From Armatimonadota bacterium (lineage in GTDB: Bacteria; Armatimonadota; Zipacnadia; Zipacnadales; FEN-943): a DNA stretch of 37,423 nucleotides. The notes below the pieces were generated by a model. It saw nothing but the letters and a program-made list of their open reading frames with translations. It was not told the origin of the DNA and made no database searches. Below, piece by piece: positions 1 to 8,621 of this stretch; the first letter of the stretch is position 1; every line of letters starts with the position of its first letter. A program made the position numbers and the translations under genes. The DNA is taken from assembly GCA_003170595.1 (NCBI GenBank), contig PMZA01000221.1:17828-55250 (forward strand), in the 5' to 3' direction.

Positions 1-1
1 C

Positions 2-637
2 GACGAGCCGATGTGCACCGACGACTTCCTGGCCTTGCGCTTCTTCGGCCGTCTCTTCAAGGACGCCGTCGCCGGCACACCAGGCGCGAGGATGGTCTTC
101 CGTGGCGACATCTCCCGCCCGCAGTGGCAGCGCGATCTCCTCGATGGCCTCACCGACGTCGAGTGCGTCGCCGACGCCTTCTGGCCCTACCACGACCGCC
201 TCCTCGACATGCAGCGGCGGTGGGGCGTGAAGTTCTGGGACTACGGAAGCCCCAACCGGGTGGGGGAGAGCAACCTCGCCGCGGTGACGTGGGCCCTGCG
301 TGCGTACCTCGCCGGGGCGGACGGCTTGCTCCCATGGAATGTGATCGGTGGCGATGATGCCTACACGACGCCCACCGACACCGCCCTTCTCGTACCCGGC
401 GACCGGTTCGGGGTGAAGGGGCCTATCGTGAGTCTGCGGGCGAAGGCCTTTCGGCGTGGGCAGGAGGACGTGGAATTGCTCGCGGGGCTGGCGCGACGGA
501 AGGGTTGGAACCGGGCGCAGGTTGCCGAGGCCCTTGGCGGAACACTGCCCGACTGGTCGTCGGGCGATTGGCGTCACGTGAAGCCCGCCGACCTCGACCG
601 CCTTCGGGCCGCCGTCTACCAGGCCTTTGATCGCTAG
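2..637 (+). CDS. DUF4091 / GH123-like glycosidase, C-terminal part (5' end outside window)
   Basis: The reading frame is open from base 2 and begins Asp-Glu-Pro, which matches the DEP motif that marks the active-site region of DUF4091/GH123-like barrels. The Met four codons in is therefore probably internal and the gene starts upstream of the window. The visible 212 residues run through a typical end of this family: a WDYGSPN stretch, an aromatic LLPWNVIG strand, and a final helix of the form SLRAKAFRRGQEDVELL. The same ending (GLREGVDDYRYL) occurs in the GH123-like protein at 20236-23313. Members of this fold act on hexosamine or related glycosides, but the substrate here is unknown. The stop codon overlaps the ribosome-binding site of the next gene, so the two are probably co-transcribed. 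Family assignment is good; function is inferred. Confidence 0.75.
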   Translation, partial: DEPMCTDDFLALRFFGRLFKDAVAGTPGARMVFRGDISRPQWQRDLLDGLTDVECVADAFWPYHDRLLDMQRRWGVKFWDYGSPNRVGESNLAAVTWALRAYLAGADGLLPWNVIGGDDAYTTPTDTALLVPGDRFGVKGPIVSLRAKAFRRGQEDVELLAGLARRKGWNRAQVAEALGGTLPDWSSGDWRHVKPADLDRLRAAVYQAFDR

Positions 638-650
638 GAGGGATTGGACC

Positions 651-3074
651 GTGATGCGACGCCAGCTCGGGCTTTCAGCCTGCCTCTTACTGTCATCGGT
701 CACTTGGGCCGCGCCGACTAACCTCGTCGCCAACCCGGGCTTTGAGGACGGCGCCACGGGCTGGAATATCCCCGCATCCCAGTCCGGCGCGGGACGGGCC
801 TTGATCACCGCGGACGCGCCTCACAGTGGCGGCCACGCGCTTCTTTTCGATGCCACGAAGGCCAACTGGGAAGTCGGCGCCCTCTCCGACCCCATGCCCG
901 TCACGGCCGGCACGCGCTACCGCTTCGGCGTGTGGGTGAAGCAGATCGGCGGCTACGGCGCCTACAAGGCGGTCATCGATTGGCGCGACGCCCAGGATAA
1001 GCACATCTCCTATTCCAACGACTGGAAGGGCAACAACCGCCCCGCCACCTACGCCCTTCACGGTGGCGATTTTCAAGCTCCGCCCGGCGCGACTCACGCC
1101 CTGCTCAACATCGGCGTCGCCATGGGGTCGGCGATTTTGATGGATGACTTCAGCCTCGTGGCCATGCCGCCCCTGGGGCCGAAGCTGCGGGCGTACCTTT
1201 TCTCGGAGCCGCCCGACGCCGACGATAAGTGGCTCGTTCGAGCGTGGATGTGCAATGAAGGCGACAGCCCGTCGCAGGCCGGCACCGTCACCCTCGTTCT
1301 CGCGCCGGGCCTCAAGTCCGACGACCCCGATCGACTCCTTCCCGCCCTCTTGCCCACTGAGCGCCTGCGCCTGGAATGGACAGTCACCGGCAAGCCGCGC
1401 AGCCTTCCCGCGCCCCTCAGCCTGAAGATGCCCCCGGCGACTCCCGTCGTCGGCGACACTTCCACCACCCTCTTCGTCGGCCTCGGCGCGATGAAGGAGG
1501 GCGACGGCCACGGCGTTCCCGCGCCCCATCCGGCTCAGGCCAAGCCCCTCATCGGCACGTACTATTTCCCCGTCATGCTCGACTGGGATCGCAGCGGCTG
1601 GGGCGTGCGCCACGTCGCCTACCTCACCCCGCTCCTCGGCTACTACGACGAGGCCTCACCCGAGGTCGCCGACTGGCACATCCTCTGGGCCGCCGAGCAT
1701 GGCCTCAGCTTCTTCGCCTACGACTGGTACTACAACGACGGCTGCGCCTACATCAACGATGCGCTGGAAAAGGGTTTCCTTAAGGCGCCCCACCGTTCGG
1801 CGATGAAGTTCTTCATCAACTGGTGCAACGAGGGCCAGTGCACGTGGGATAAGCCGCTCAACTTCTCCACGGAGAGCCTTTGCGGCTTCATGGAATATCT
1901 CTGCACCCACTACCTCGCCCTGCCCGAGTACCTGCGCGTGAACGGCCGGCCCGTGGTCATGATCATCCGGCCCGACCCGATCATCGAGTGGCACGGCGGC
2001 CCCGACGGGTCACGCAAGGCCATCGACGCGATGAAGCAGGTGGCCCGACGGCACGGCCTGCCCGAGCCCTACATGCTCTGCGTGGCCTCGGCGGACGCCG
2101 CCGCCCTGTACCGCCGCGCCGGGTATGACGCGATCACGGCCTACTCCTACGGCTTCGGCGAGGCCCCGCGTCGCCCGGACGGCAACTGGGACTATGACGA
2201 CCTCATCGCCGAGCACGAGAAAGCCTGGCAGTCGTCGCTCGCCGGCGCGAAGGCCGGTGGGATGGCGTACATGCCCGCTGCGTGGACGGGCTGGGACGAT
2301 GAGGCTCGCGCTCACGAGAAGTCCGTCCGCACGATTGGCAATACCGCCGGTCGCTTCCGCGAGATGTGCCGCCTGGTCCGCCATTACACCGATCCGTCGC
2401 TGAACCTGGTCATCGTCGAGGCGTGGAACGAGTGGGGCGAGGGCGGATACCTCGAGGCGTCGAAGCAGCGCGGGCTGTCCTTCCTCGATGCAATTCGCGA
2501 TGCCTTCACCGACAGCCACGGCCCCCACGTCGACCTCTACCCGACCCCCGCCCAGCGCGCGAGCTACAACACGGACATCACCTGCGACCAGGTCGACGAG
2601 ATGTACATCCGCCGCGACCGCCAGCAGCGCGGCCTAGGCGACGGAACGCGGCCCGACTGGACCTTCGACGTCCCCGGCGACTTCAAGGGCTGGTACCACA
2701 TGGCCAGTATCGGGGACTTGAAGGTCACGGCCGAGGGCCTCAGCGGCGTCTCCACTTCGGACGATCCGATGTTCCAGGGGCCGACGCTGATGAGCATCCG
2801 CGCGGCCGATTGGACGGCCCTGCGGGTCAGGATGAAGGTCGACGCGGGCGCCATGGTGCAGGTCTTCTGGACCACCCCCGAGGCGCCGGTCACGACGGAG
2901 GAAGCCAGCAGCAAGCTCCCCATCGTCGCCGACGGCGCGTGGCACGACTACGTCTTTCCGGTGGCTGACAACCCGCACTGGCAGGGCGTCGTCCGGCAGT
3001 TGCGCTTCGATCCGACGAACGCCCCCAACGCCCACTTCACCATCGCCAGCATCACCGGCCTCCCGCGCCAGTAG
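651..3074 (+). CDS. Secreted CBM4/9 - WbsX/GH99-like glycosidase with C-terminal beta-sandwich
   Basis: The start is GTG at 651 (or the adjacent ATG at 654), because AGGAGGG at 636-642 lies a normal distance upstream. This gives about 807 residues with a signal peptide ending near TWAA. Residues 24-170 resemble a CBM4/9 jelly roll, opening NLVANPGFEDGATGW and closing MDDFSLV. Residues 300-625 match the WbsX/GH99-like barrel: IGTYYFPV at its start, FFAYDWYYNDG, and the hallmark EAWNEWGEGGYLE near 590-602 followed by a FLDAIRDAF helix. Residues from about 665 to the end form another beta-rich domain. WbsX proteins were first named as glycosyltransferases, but the barrel is related to GH99 endo-mannosidases. 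With a signal peptide and a binding module this copy is more likely a hydrolase. The bond it cleaves is unknown. Confidence 0.75.
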   Translation: MMRRQLGLSACLLLSSVTWAAPTNLVANPGFEDGATGWNIPASQSGAGRALITADAPHSGGHALLFDATKANWEVGALSDPMPVTAGTRYRFGVWVKQIGGYGAYKAVIDWRDAQDKHISYSNDWKGNNRPATYALHGGDFQAPPGATHALLNIGVAMGSAILMDDFSLVAMPPLGPKLRAYLFSEPPDADDKWLVRAWMCNEGDSPSQAGTVTLVLAPGLKSDDPDRLLPALLPTERLRLEWTVTGKPRSLPAPLSLKMPPATPVVGDTSTTLFVGLGAMKEGDGHGVPAPHPAQAKPLIGTYYFPVMLDWDRSGWGVRHVAYLTPLLGYYDEASPEVADWHILWAAEHGLSFFAYDWYYNDGCAYINDALEKGFLKAPHRSAMKFFINWCNEGQCTWDKPLNFSTESLCGFMEYLCTHYLALPEYLRVNGRPVVMIIRPDPIIEWHGGPDGSRKAIDAMKQVARRHGLPEPYMLCVASADAAALYRRAGYDAITAYSYGFGEAPRRPDGNWDYDDLIAEHEKAWQSSLAGAKAGGMAYMPAAWTGWDDEARAHEKSVRTIGNTAGRFREMCRLVRHYTDPSLNLVIVEAWNEWGEGGYLEASKQRGLSFLDAIRDAFTDSHGPHVDLYPTPAQRASYNTDITCDQVDEMYIRRDRQQRGLGDGTRPDWTFDVPGDFKGWYHMASIGDLKVTAEGLSGVSTSDDPMFQGPTLMSIRAADWTALRVRMKVDAGAMVQVFWTTPEAPVTTEEASSKLPIVADGAWHDYVFPVADNPHWQGVVRQLRFDPTNAPNAHFTIASITGLPRQ

Positions 3075-3089
3075 AGGGCTGCATGTCTG

Positions 3090-3145
3090 GCTTGCTGTAG
3101 GGCTTGGGGTTCGCTTTGCGAACCCACCTTTATGCCCCGCCGCGC
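3090..3145 (+). repeat. Palindromic repeat copy A, split by a second hairpin
   Basis: The ends match the dispersed repeat: GCTTGC-TGTAGGGC at 3090-3103 and TTTATGCCCCGCCGCGC at 3129-3145. Between them lie 25 bases (3104-3128) holding an unrelated perfect hairpin, stem GGGTTCGC (3107-3114), loop TTT, stem GCGAACCC (3118-3125). The left arm of the parent palindrome is lost. It begins 21 nt after the stop codon at 3074. Confidence 0.75.
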
Positions 3146-3161
3146 TTGGCCTTGGCTTTCC

Positions 3162-3195
3162 GCTTTCTGTAGGGCGGGCACTTGTGCCCGCCGCG
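3162..3195 (+). repeat. Palindromic repeat copy B with altered, still paired arms
   Basis: GCTTTC-TGTAG is followed by a perfect 9-bp stem, GGCGGGCAC (3173-3181) and GTGCCCGCC (3184-3192), with only TT between. Compared with other copies both arms differ together so pairing is kept. A CT-rich run (GGCCTTGGCTTTCC) joins it to copy A. Its 3' end runs directly into the ribosome-binding site of the next gene. Confidence 0.75.
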
Positions 3196-3199
3196 GAGG
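3195..3199 (+). promoter_or_regulatory. Ribosome-binding site GGAGG that fixes a TTG start
   Basis: GGAGG ends 6 nt before TTG at 3206. The in-frame TTG at 3182 lies inside the loop of hairpin B and would add eight residues before the signal peptide. The SD site therefore picks 3206. The hairpin ends three bases before the SD, so its folding could affect access by ribosomes. Confidence 0.65.
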
Positions 3200-3205
3200 T
3201 GTCGC

Positions 3206-5089
3206 TTGCGGCTTACCCGTACAACTCAGGCTTTCCGCTACATCCTCGCCTTTGCCGCCGTAAGTCTCCTGGCCCAACTGGGCCTCGCGGACATCTACGC
3301 CGGCGCATGGACTCCCATCTACCACGGCGTCGACTACAAGGTCTGCTTCGCCGGGGTGGGCTTTCCGTGCGTCGAGAAAGTCAATGCCCTCCGCATCCAC
3401 ACCCACGCGGCGGGCGTGCGCTTCTACTCCACCCCCCGCTGCCCGGGCTGGGTGGCCAACAAGGCCGAGACGCGCCGTCAGACCACGCGAGAGTTCATAG
3501 CATCCAGTGGCGCCCAGGCCGCCATCAACGCCGACTTCTTCAACATGGGCCAGTCCACGTCCCAGCCCGGCGTCACCGACCTCGTGGGCCTGGCCATCTC
3601 CGAGGGCCAGATCGTCTCGCCGCCCGCCTGCACGGACTCGCTGCTGATCACCCGCGACAACCGCGCCCGCCTCGAGGTTACGACCTCCACCACCGACCTG
3701 CGCGACGTCTGGACCGCAATCAGCGGCCGCGGCAGGATGCTGGTCGACGGCGTCGTGCAGGAGACCTGGCCCGAGCGTCATCCCCGCACCGCCGTCGGCG
3801 TCTCACGCGACGGACGCTACATCTACCTCGTCACCCTCGACGGCCGCCAGCCTGGCATCAGCGCCGGCGCGACCACCGGTGAGCTTGGCGTCTGGATGCT
3901 CCGCCTCGGCGCCTGGCAGGCCATCAACCTCGACGGCGGTGGCTCCACGACCCTGGCCCTCGCTGACGGCCGCGGTGGCGCCAGGATCCTGAATGTGACC
4001 GTCGGCGACAGCAAGACGCCGCACACCGAGCGGCGCGTCGGCAACAATCTCGGCATCTTCGCCTTGCCCCTGAGCGCCTACGCCCGCGCCCCAGAACCCA
4101 CTTCCGGAGGTCCTTCGACCATGAGCAATCCGCCCAAGCTGCACGTCCTGAGCCGCACCACCGAGCCCCTCCTCGTCGCCGACCAGCCCCACGAGGACTT
4201 CTGCCTCGGCTACTGCAGCGTCCTCCGTGAGGGAGCGCGCTGGCGCATGTGGTATGAGGCCTACGACCACACCTATCGCACCGATGCCGACGGCTATCTC
4301 TGCTATGCCGAGTCCTGGGACGGCGTGCATTGGGAGAAGCCGGTCCTCGACCTCGTCGACGTGGGCGGCAGCCGCAGCAACAACGTCCTCCTCAGCGGCC
4401 GGCCCACTGGCGGCATCCACGGCCACACCGTCTTCCTCGATCCCGCCGCCCCGCCCGCCGAGCGTTACAAGATCGTGTTCACGCGCTGGGCCGAGGGGAA
4501 GTGGGAAGTCTTCGGCGGGACGTCGCCCGACGGCTTCTATTGGCGCCTCGGCGACCGCCCGATCCTCGCCGCCAACAGCGACACCCAGAACGTCTGCTTC
4601 CGCGACGGCGACCTCTACCGTCTCTATGTGAGGATGTGGACCCAAGAGCCCTTCGGTGGCAAGCGCCTGGTGGGCTATTCAGACTCGCCCAGCTTGAGCG
4701 GCTTCAAGCTCCCCACGCCCATCCTCCAGCCCGACGCCCACGATCCCGCCGACCTCCCCTTCTACAACAACGCCGCGACCATGCTCCGCCACGGCCTCTA
4801 CCTCATGTTCCCGTCGGCGTTCTCCACCGCCGAGGACGTCCTGCGCGTGCATGCGGCCTGGAGCCCCGACGGCGTCAGCTTCCACCGCCTCGGCCGCGAA
4901 CCCCTCCTCGACCTGGGCGCGGGCTTCGACAGCAAGGGCCTCTACGTCGCCCCCGGTGGCATCCCGGGCGACGAGCCGAACACCTGGTGGTTCTACTATA
5001 TGGGCACAGGCGTCGGCCACGATCAGAACCTGCCCGACCGGACGCAGCGCGAGGGCGGCATCGGCCGCTTCCTGCTCAGGGTCGAGTGA
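3206..5089 (+). CDS. Phosphodiester glycosidase (NAGPA-type) fused in frame to a five-bladed-propeller glycosidase-like domain
   Basis: From TTG 3206 the product is 627 residues with a signal peptide (about 1-30, ending GLA-DIYA). Residues 35-292 match the NAGPA/DUF2233 phosphodiester glycosidase family: NADFFN near 108-113, RTAVGVSRDG near 194-203 and the hallmark NLDGGGSTTL at 241-250. The family uncovers or hydrolyses sugar-1-phosphodiesters. After a Pro/Thr/Gly linker, Met306 begins a second domain (306-627) with GH43/GH32-like propeller repeats (WRMWYEAY, LCYAESWDGVHWEKP, SPDGVSFHR), similar to the protein at 18713-20239. That Met has its own SD (GGAGG at 4106-4110), so the second half may also be made as a separate 322-residue protein without a signal peptide. 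No stop codon separates the halves. Domain calls are solid; whether the cell makes one or two products is open. Confidence 0.75.
   Translation: MRLTRTTQAFRYILAFAAVSLLAQLGLADIYAGAWTPIYHGVDYKVCFAGVGFPCVEKVNALRIHTHAAGVRFYSTPRCPGWVANKAETRRQTTREFIASSGAQAAINADFFNMGQSTSQPGVTDLVGLAISEGQIVSPPACTDSLLITRDNRARLEVTTSTTDLRDVWTAISGRGRMLVDGVVQETWPERHPRTAVGVSRDGRYIYLVTLDGRQPGISAGATTGELGVWMLRLGAWQAINLDGGGSTTLALADGRGGARILNVTVGDSKTPHTERRVGNNLGIFALPLSAYARAPEPTSGGPSTMSNPPKLHVLSRTTEPLLVADQPHEDFCLGYCSVLREGARWRMWYEAYDHTYRTDADGYLCYAESWDGVHWEKPVLDLVDVGGSRSNNVLLSGRPTGGIHGHTVFLDPAAPPAERYKIVFTRWAEGKWEVFGGTSPDGFYWRLGDRPILAANSDTQNVCFRDGDLYRLYVRMWTQEPFGGKRLVGYSDSPSLSGFKLPTPILQPDAHDPADLPFYNNAATMLRHGLYLMFPSAFSTAEDVLRVHAAWSPDGVSFHRLGREPLLDLGAGFDSKGLYVAPGGIPGDEPNTWWFYYMGTGVGHDQNLPDRTQREGGIGRFLLRVE
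4106..4123 (+). promoter_or_regulatory. Internal ribosome-binding site and ATG inside the NAGPA-propeller gene
   Basis: GGAGG at 4106-4110 is followed after 10 nt by ATG at 4121, in frame with the upstream domain. The spacing and strength match genuine starts in this window. This suggests either an alternative internal start or a former gene boundary whose stop codon has been lost. Confidence 0.5.
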
Positions 5090-5107
5090 GGAGCAGCTAG
5101 AGTCCCC

Positions 5108-7237
5108 GTGCACAGATTCCTCCCGATCCTGGCCACCTTGCCCCTCCTCTGCGGCATGACCTTCGCGGCAGATCCCCTCTGCGCCACCATCGACACCTCC
5201 GCCCAGGTCGACGGCAACCGCGTCTTTCGCTTCGTCGACGACACCTGGGCGCGCGGCTGGTGGATCGACAAACCGACGCTCCCCCAGGACTGGGCGGTCA
5301 CGCGCTACGACGGCACCCTCCGCGAGATCGCCGACTGGTGGTCTCTCAGCGATCCGCGCCAGAACTACGAGATGACCCCCGACGGCGAGTTCCGGTTCAA
5401 GCCGAGCCCCGGGACGAAGCCCGCCCTCGACGAGTGGGCCCTCCGAGCCGGCCTCCGCCCGGTGATCGTCCTGGCCAACAACACGATGCCCGCCCCGCTC
5501 ATCGAGGGCGGCTACCTCGAGGGGCAGTACGGCTACAACATCCGCCAGCCCATCGATTACGCGAAGTGGCAGCGCTACGTGGAGTCCGCCCTCCAGTGGC
5601 TCGTCGCTCAGTACGGCCGCCCGCAGGTGAAGACCTGGACCTTCATGTTCGGCATCGAGTCGGACTGGCAGGCGAAGGCCGTCGTCCCCGGCACGCAGAC
5701 CGAGATGAGCCCCGCCGACAACCGCCGCGAGTACATGAAACTCGTCGACCACTTCCAGGCTGCGTGCGAGAAGGTCCTCGGCCCGACGGTCTACGTGGGC
5801 ATCTACTTCGCCTTCGAGACGCAGGCCGACGACTACCTCGAGCACTGGGCCCGCGGCACCAACTTCGCCACCGGCCGCACTGGCACGCGCATCGGTTACT
5901 GCGGCTTCTCCGACTGGACCCACGTCGGCACCGACGACAAGAACCCCTTCAGCCTCAGCGGCCTCAAGCGCCGCCAGGCGCACGGCAACGCGGAAACCGT
6001 CGACGCCTGGGCGGGCGGCCTCGTGTGGAAATACGACCATATCGCCCGGCGCATGGACGCGGAGGGCTTGCCTCGCGCGATGGAGATCGGCCTCCCGGAG
6101 GCCGGCTACTTCGACGACCGGGGCGGGCTCAACTCCGCCGGCGCCGACGTCCCCTGCGATGTCCTTTACGCCGACCATCGGGGCGCTGCCCTGCGCACGA
6201 TGCGAACCGCCGCCTACGCAGCCTGCCCGCGGCTCCGGTGGGCGTGGAACCGCTATGCGCTGGGCACCGGCGACCTCGCCCACGTCTATGCCGATGAGGC
6301 CAAGCCGCCCGTCTTCCACGCGATCCGACTCGAGAAGAAGCTTGAGGGCGAGCGCATGTTGCCTGTCGATCGCACCGGGGCGCCGCAGGATCCCTCCAAC
6401 GACGTCCGCGTTATCGCCTCAGCCACCGACGCGCCTGGCGTCGCCTATCGCCTGGTCGCCGTGAGCTTCAACGAGAACTTCGCCGCCGCCACGCCGGAGC
6501 CCCTGCGCCTTCGGTTGAGCGGCCTCGGCCCTGCGACCTCTATCCGCGTGACCGAGTACCGCATCGACGCCGACCACAACAACTGGTGGCCCGAGTGGAA
6601 GAACTGGCGCGAGGCGAACGGCCTGCCCTATGTTGCCGGCGCGAACAGCGGCCAGTTCGGCTCGGGCATCCTCTACAAGCCCCAGTACGCGCCGTGGCAG
6701 GCCGACGTCATCGGCACCCTCCGGCCCGAGGACGTGCCCAAGTGGATGGCCAAGTCGGCGGAGTACCATGCGCGCGACGGGCTTGCGCCCACGGCAACGC
6801 GGACGATCGCAGTGGCGAACGGCGTCGCGATTTTCGATACGACTCTTCAGGCCAACAGCGTCCTCTACTTGGAAGTCTCCGGCGCCCCACAGCACTTGGT
6901 CCCGATAGACACGCCACCCGTCCGCCTCTCACCCTTCCAGAAAGACGCTCGCATCACTCGCACTCTCACGGGCCTCAAACCTGGAGCGGCGTACACCGTC
7001 CTCTGCACGGCCCAAGCATCCGGTCGCATGATGGACTATCGCCTGACCGCCGGTCCGCCGCTGGGCCCGGGACGCATCGAGGCCCTCGGCGACTGGTCGG
7101 CCCGGCCCAACCGGCTTGTGGTCACGGCGCGATCCGATGCCGCCGGAGCCCTCGCGATCTCGCTCTCGGCGCCGAAGCAGCCCTGCGACGCCGACGACGT
7201 GGTCGAGTTCCGGGACCTTCGAGTGATCGCCCACTGA
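5108..7237 (+). CDS. Secreted GH39-like glycoside hydrolase
   Basis: 709 residues from GTG 5108, with a signal peptide (MHRFLPILATLPLLCGMTFA). A GAGGAGC sits near 5088-5094, overlapping the previous stop but rather far from the start. The N-terminal two thirds look like a GH39/clan-A type TIM barrel: RPVIVLANN, a WTFMFGIESDW strand with Glu184 in the acid/base position, and AMEIGLPEAGYFDD with Glu331 (or Glu326) as candidate nucleophile. The barrel is followed by a beta-sandwich (LRLRLSGLGPATSIRVTEYRID) of the kind seen after GH39 barrels, then a further beta-rich end. GH39 includes xylosidases and iduronidases. The usual WNEP motif is not kept (GIESDW instead), so this is a distant member and its substrate cannot be read off. 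It lies between the NAGPA fusion and a sulfatase, apparently in one operon. Confidence 0.65.
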   Translation: MHRFLPILATLPLLCGMTFAADPLCATIDTSAQVDGNRVFRFVDDTWARGWWIDKPTLPQDWAVTRYDGTLREIADWWSLSDPRQNYEMTPDGEFRFKPSPGTKPALDEWALRAGLRPVIVLANNTMPAPLIEGGYLEGQYGYNIRQPIDYAKWQRYVESALQWLVAQYGRPQVKTWTFMFGIESDWQAKAVVPGTQTEMSPADNRREYMKLVDHFQAACEKVLGPTVYVGIYFAFETQADDYLEHWARGTNFATGRTGTRIGYCGFSDWTHVGTDDKNPFSLSGLKRRQAHGNAETVDAWAGGLVWKYDHIARRMDAEGLPRAMEIGLPEAGYFDDRGGLNSAGADVPCDVLYADHRGAALRTMRTAAYAACPRLRWAWNRYALGTGDLAHVYADEAKPPVFHAIRLEKKLEGERMLPVDRTGAPQDPSNDVRVIASATDAPGVAYRLVAVSFNENFAAATPEPLRLRLSGLGPATSIRVTEYRIDADHNNWWPEWKNWREANGLPYVAGANSGQFGSGILYKPQYAPWQADVIGTLRPEDVPKWMAKSAEYHARDGLAPTATRTIAVANGVAIFDTTLQANSVLYLEVSGAPQHLVPIDTPPVRLSPFQKDARITRTLTGLKPGAAYTVLCTAQASGRMMDYRLTAGPPLGPGRIEALGDWSARPNRLVVTARSDAAGALAISLSAPKQPCDADDVVEFRDLRVIAH

Positions 7238-7262
7238 TAGCTTTCGAGAGGTGATGTGACGC

Positions 7263-8558
7263 ATGGCACGCCCGAACATGCTTCTGATGATCTGCCACGA
7301 CCTTGGCCGCCACCTCGGCTGCTACGGCGTCGACACGGTGAGCAGCCCCTCGCTGGACGGCCTCGCCTCCGAGGGCGTTCGCTTCACCAACAGCTTCTGC
7401 TCGGCGCCGTCGTGCAGCCCCAGCCGCGCCTCGATCTTCACCGGCCGCTACCCACACTCCAACGGCGTGATGGGCCTTTGTCACTCCGAATTCGCGTGGG
7501 ACCTGCACCCCGGTGAGCGCCACCTCGCCGGCCTCCTCGGCGACGCAGGCTACCGGACGGCGCTGGCCGGTCTTCAGCACGAGACCTGTCGCCCGGCGGA
7601 GATGGGCTGGCAGGACATCTTGCCCTTCGGCCCCTGCGAGACCATCGCGGATGAGGCGATCGCCTGGATGCGCGGCGCCGCGGGTGGAGGTCAGCCCTTC
7701 TACGCGCAGGTCGGGTTCTTCGAGCCGCACCGCACCTTCGACTTCGGCGGCGCCGTCCCCGACGACAGCCTTGGTGTGACGATCCCTCCCTGGCTGGTCG
7801 ACGAGCCGTCCGCGCGCGAGGAGTTCGCCGGATACCAGGGCGCCATCCGCAAGGTCGACGCGGCGATCGGCACAATCCTGAAGGCCGTGGATGGCGCCGG
7901 CTTGCGCGAGAACACCATCGTCGTCTTCACGACGGATCACGGCATCCCCTTCCCGCGCGCGAAATGCTCGCTCTACGACCCGGGCCTCTCGACGGCGCTG
8001 ATCGCGCGATGGCCTGCGGGCGGATTGGCCGGCGGCCGGGTGCAGGACGAGATGATCCCGAACGTGGACTATCTGCCGACGCTCCTCGAGGCGGCCGGCG
8101 TGCCCGCGCCGGAGAACGTGCAGGGCCGAAGCTTCGCCGCGCTCCTCGGCGGCGGCGAGTATGAGCCGCGCGAAGAGGTCTTCGCCGAGATGACCTACCA
8201 CGATTACTTTGACCCGCGCCGCTGCCTTCGCACGAGGACGCATAAGCTCATCGCGAACTTCTCGACCGCCTATTTCTTCATGGACCCGAGCCAGAGCTGG
8301 CGGCCGAGGACGATCACCGTCAGCCCGCCCGAACCCGCCTGGGCCTACCATCCGCAGCTAGAACTCTACGACCTCGTGGCCGATCCGCTGGAGACGAACA
8401 ACCTGGCCGAGTCGCGGGAGCATGCGGCCCTGCGCGACGACATGGCCGCGCGCCTGCTGACTTGGATGGAGGAGACCGGCGACCCCCTGCTCGATGGCCC
8501 GCCCGCCTCACCGCATCATCGCAACACGATGGCGAAGCTCCGCGCCGCGCGAGGATGA
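7263..8558 (+). CDS. Family S1 sulfatase, cysteine type, without signal peptide
   Basis: 431 residues from ATG 7263, with GAGAGG at 7246-7251 upstream and in-phase homology from residue 3. The sulfatase signature is CSPSRASIFTGRYP, with Cys51 to be converted to formylglycine and Arg55 conserved. Other active-site pieces are HD at 12-13 (where many relatives have DD), FTTDHG with Asp225-His226, and PRAKCSLYDPG with Lys234. The overall pattern recalls the heparan-type S1 sulfatases. The protein starts directly with the first beta strand (MARPNMLLMICHDLG), so no secretion signal is present and it probably works in the cytoplasm on imported sulfated sugars. Cys51 needs a maturase, which the converging gene at 8622-9743 supplies. 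Exact substrate unknown. Confidence 0.9.
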   Translation: MARPNMLLMICHDLGRHLGCYGVDTVSSPSLDGLASEGVRFTNSFCSAPSCSPSRASIFTGRYPHSNGVMGLCHSEFAWDLHPGERHLAGLLGDAGYRTALAGLQHETCRPAEMGWQDILPFGPCETIADEAIAWMRGAAGGGQPFYAQVGFFEPHRTFDFGGAVPDDSLGVTIPPWLVDEPSAREEFAGYQGAIRKVDAAIGTILKAVDGAGLRENTIVVFTTDHGIPFPRAKCSLYDPGLSTALIARWPAGGLAGGRVQDEMIPNVDYLPTLLEAAGVPAPENVQGRSFAALLGGGEYEPREEVFAEMTYHDYFDPRRCLRTRTHKLIANFSTAYFFMDPSQSWRPRTITVSPPEPAWAYHPQLELYDLVADPLETNNLAESREHAALRDDMAARLLTWMEETGDPLLDGPPASPHHRNTMAKLRAARG

Positions 8559-8579
8559 AGCCCGCCGCCTTTGCTTTCT

Positions 8580-8615
8580 GCTTTCTGTAGGGCGGGGCTT
8601 TACGCCCCGCCGCGC
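8580..8615 (+). repeat. Palindromic repeat, full copy, between convergent genes
   Basis: GCTTTC-TGTAG then stem GGCGGGGC (8591-8598), loop TTTAC, stem GCCCCGCC (8604-8611), tail GCGC. It starts 27 nt (TGTAG) after the sulfatase stop and lies before the stop of the opposing maturase gene, so its hairpin could end transcription from either side. No T-run follows it on the plus strand beyond TTTT at 8616-8619. Confidence 0.8.
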
Positions 8616-8621
8616 TTTTCC

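Noticed and set aside
4679-6319. Minus-strand open frame of 546 codons spanning two plus-strand genes
   Set aside because: It crosses the boundary between the NAGPA fusion and the GH39-like gene and has no domain signature.
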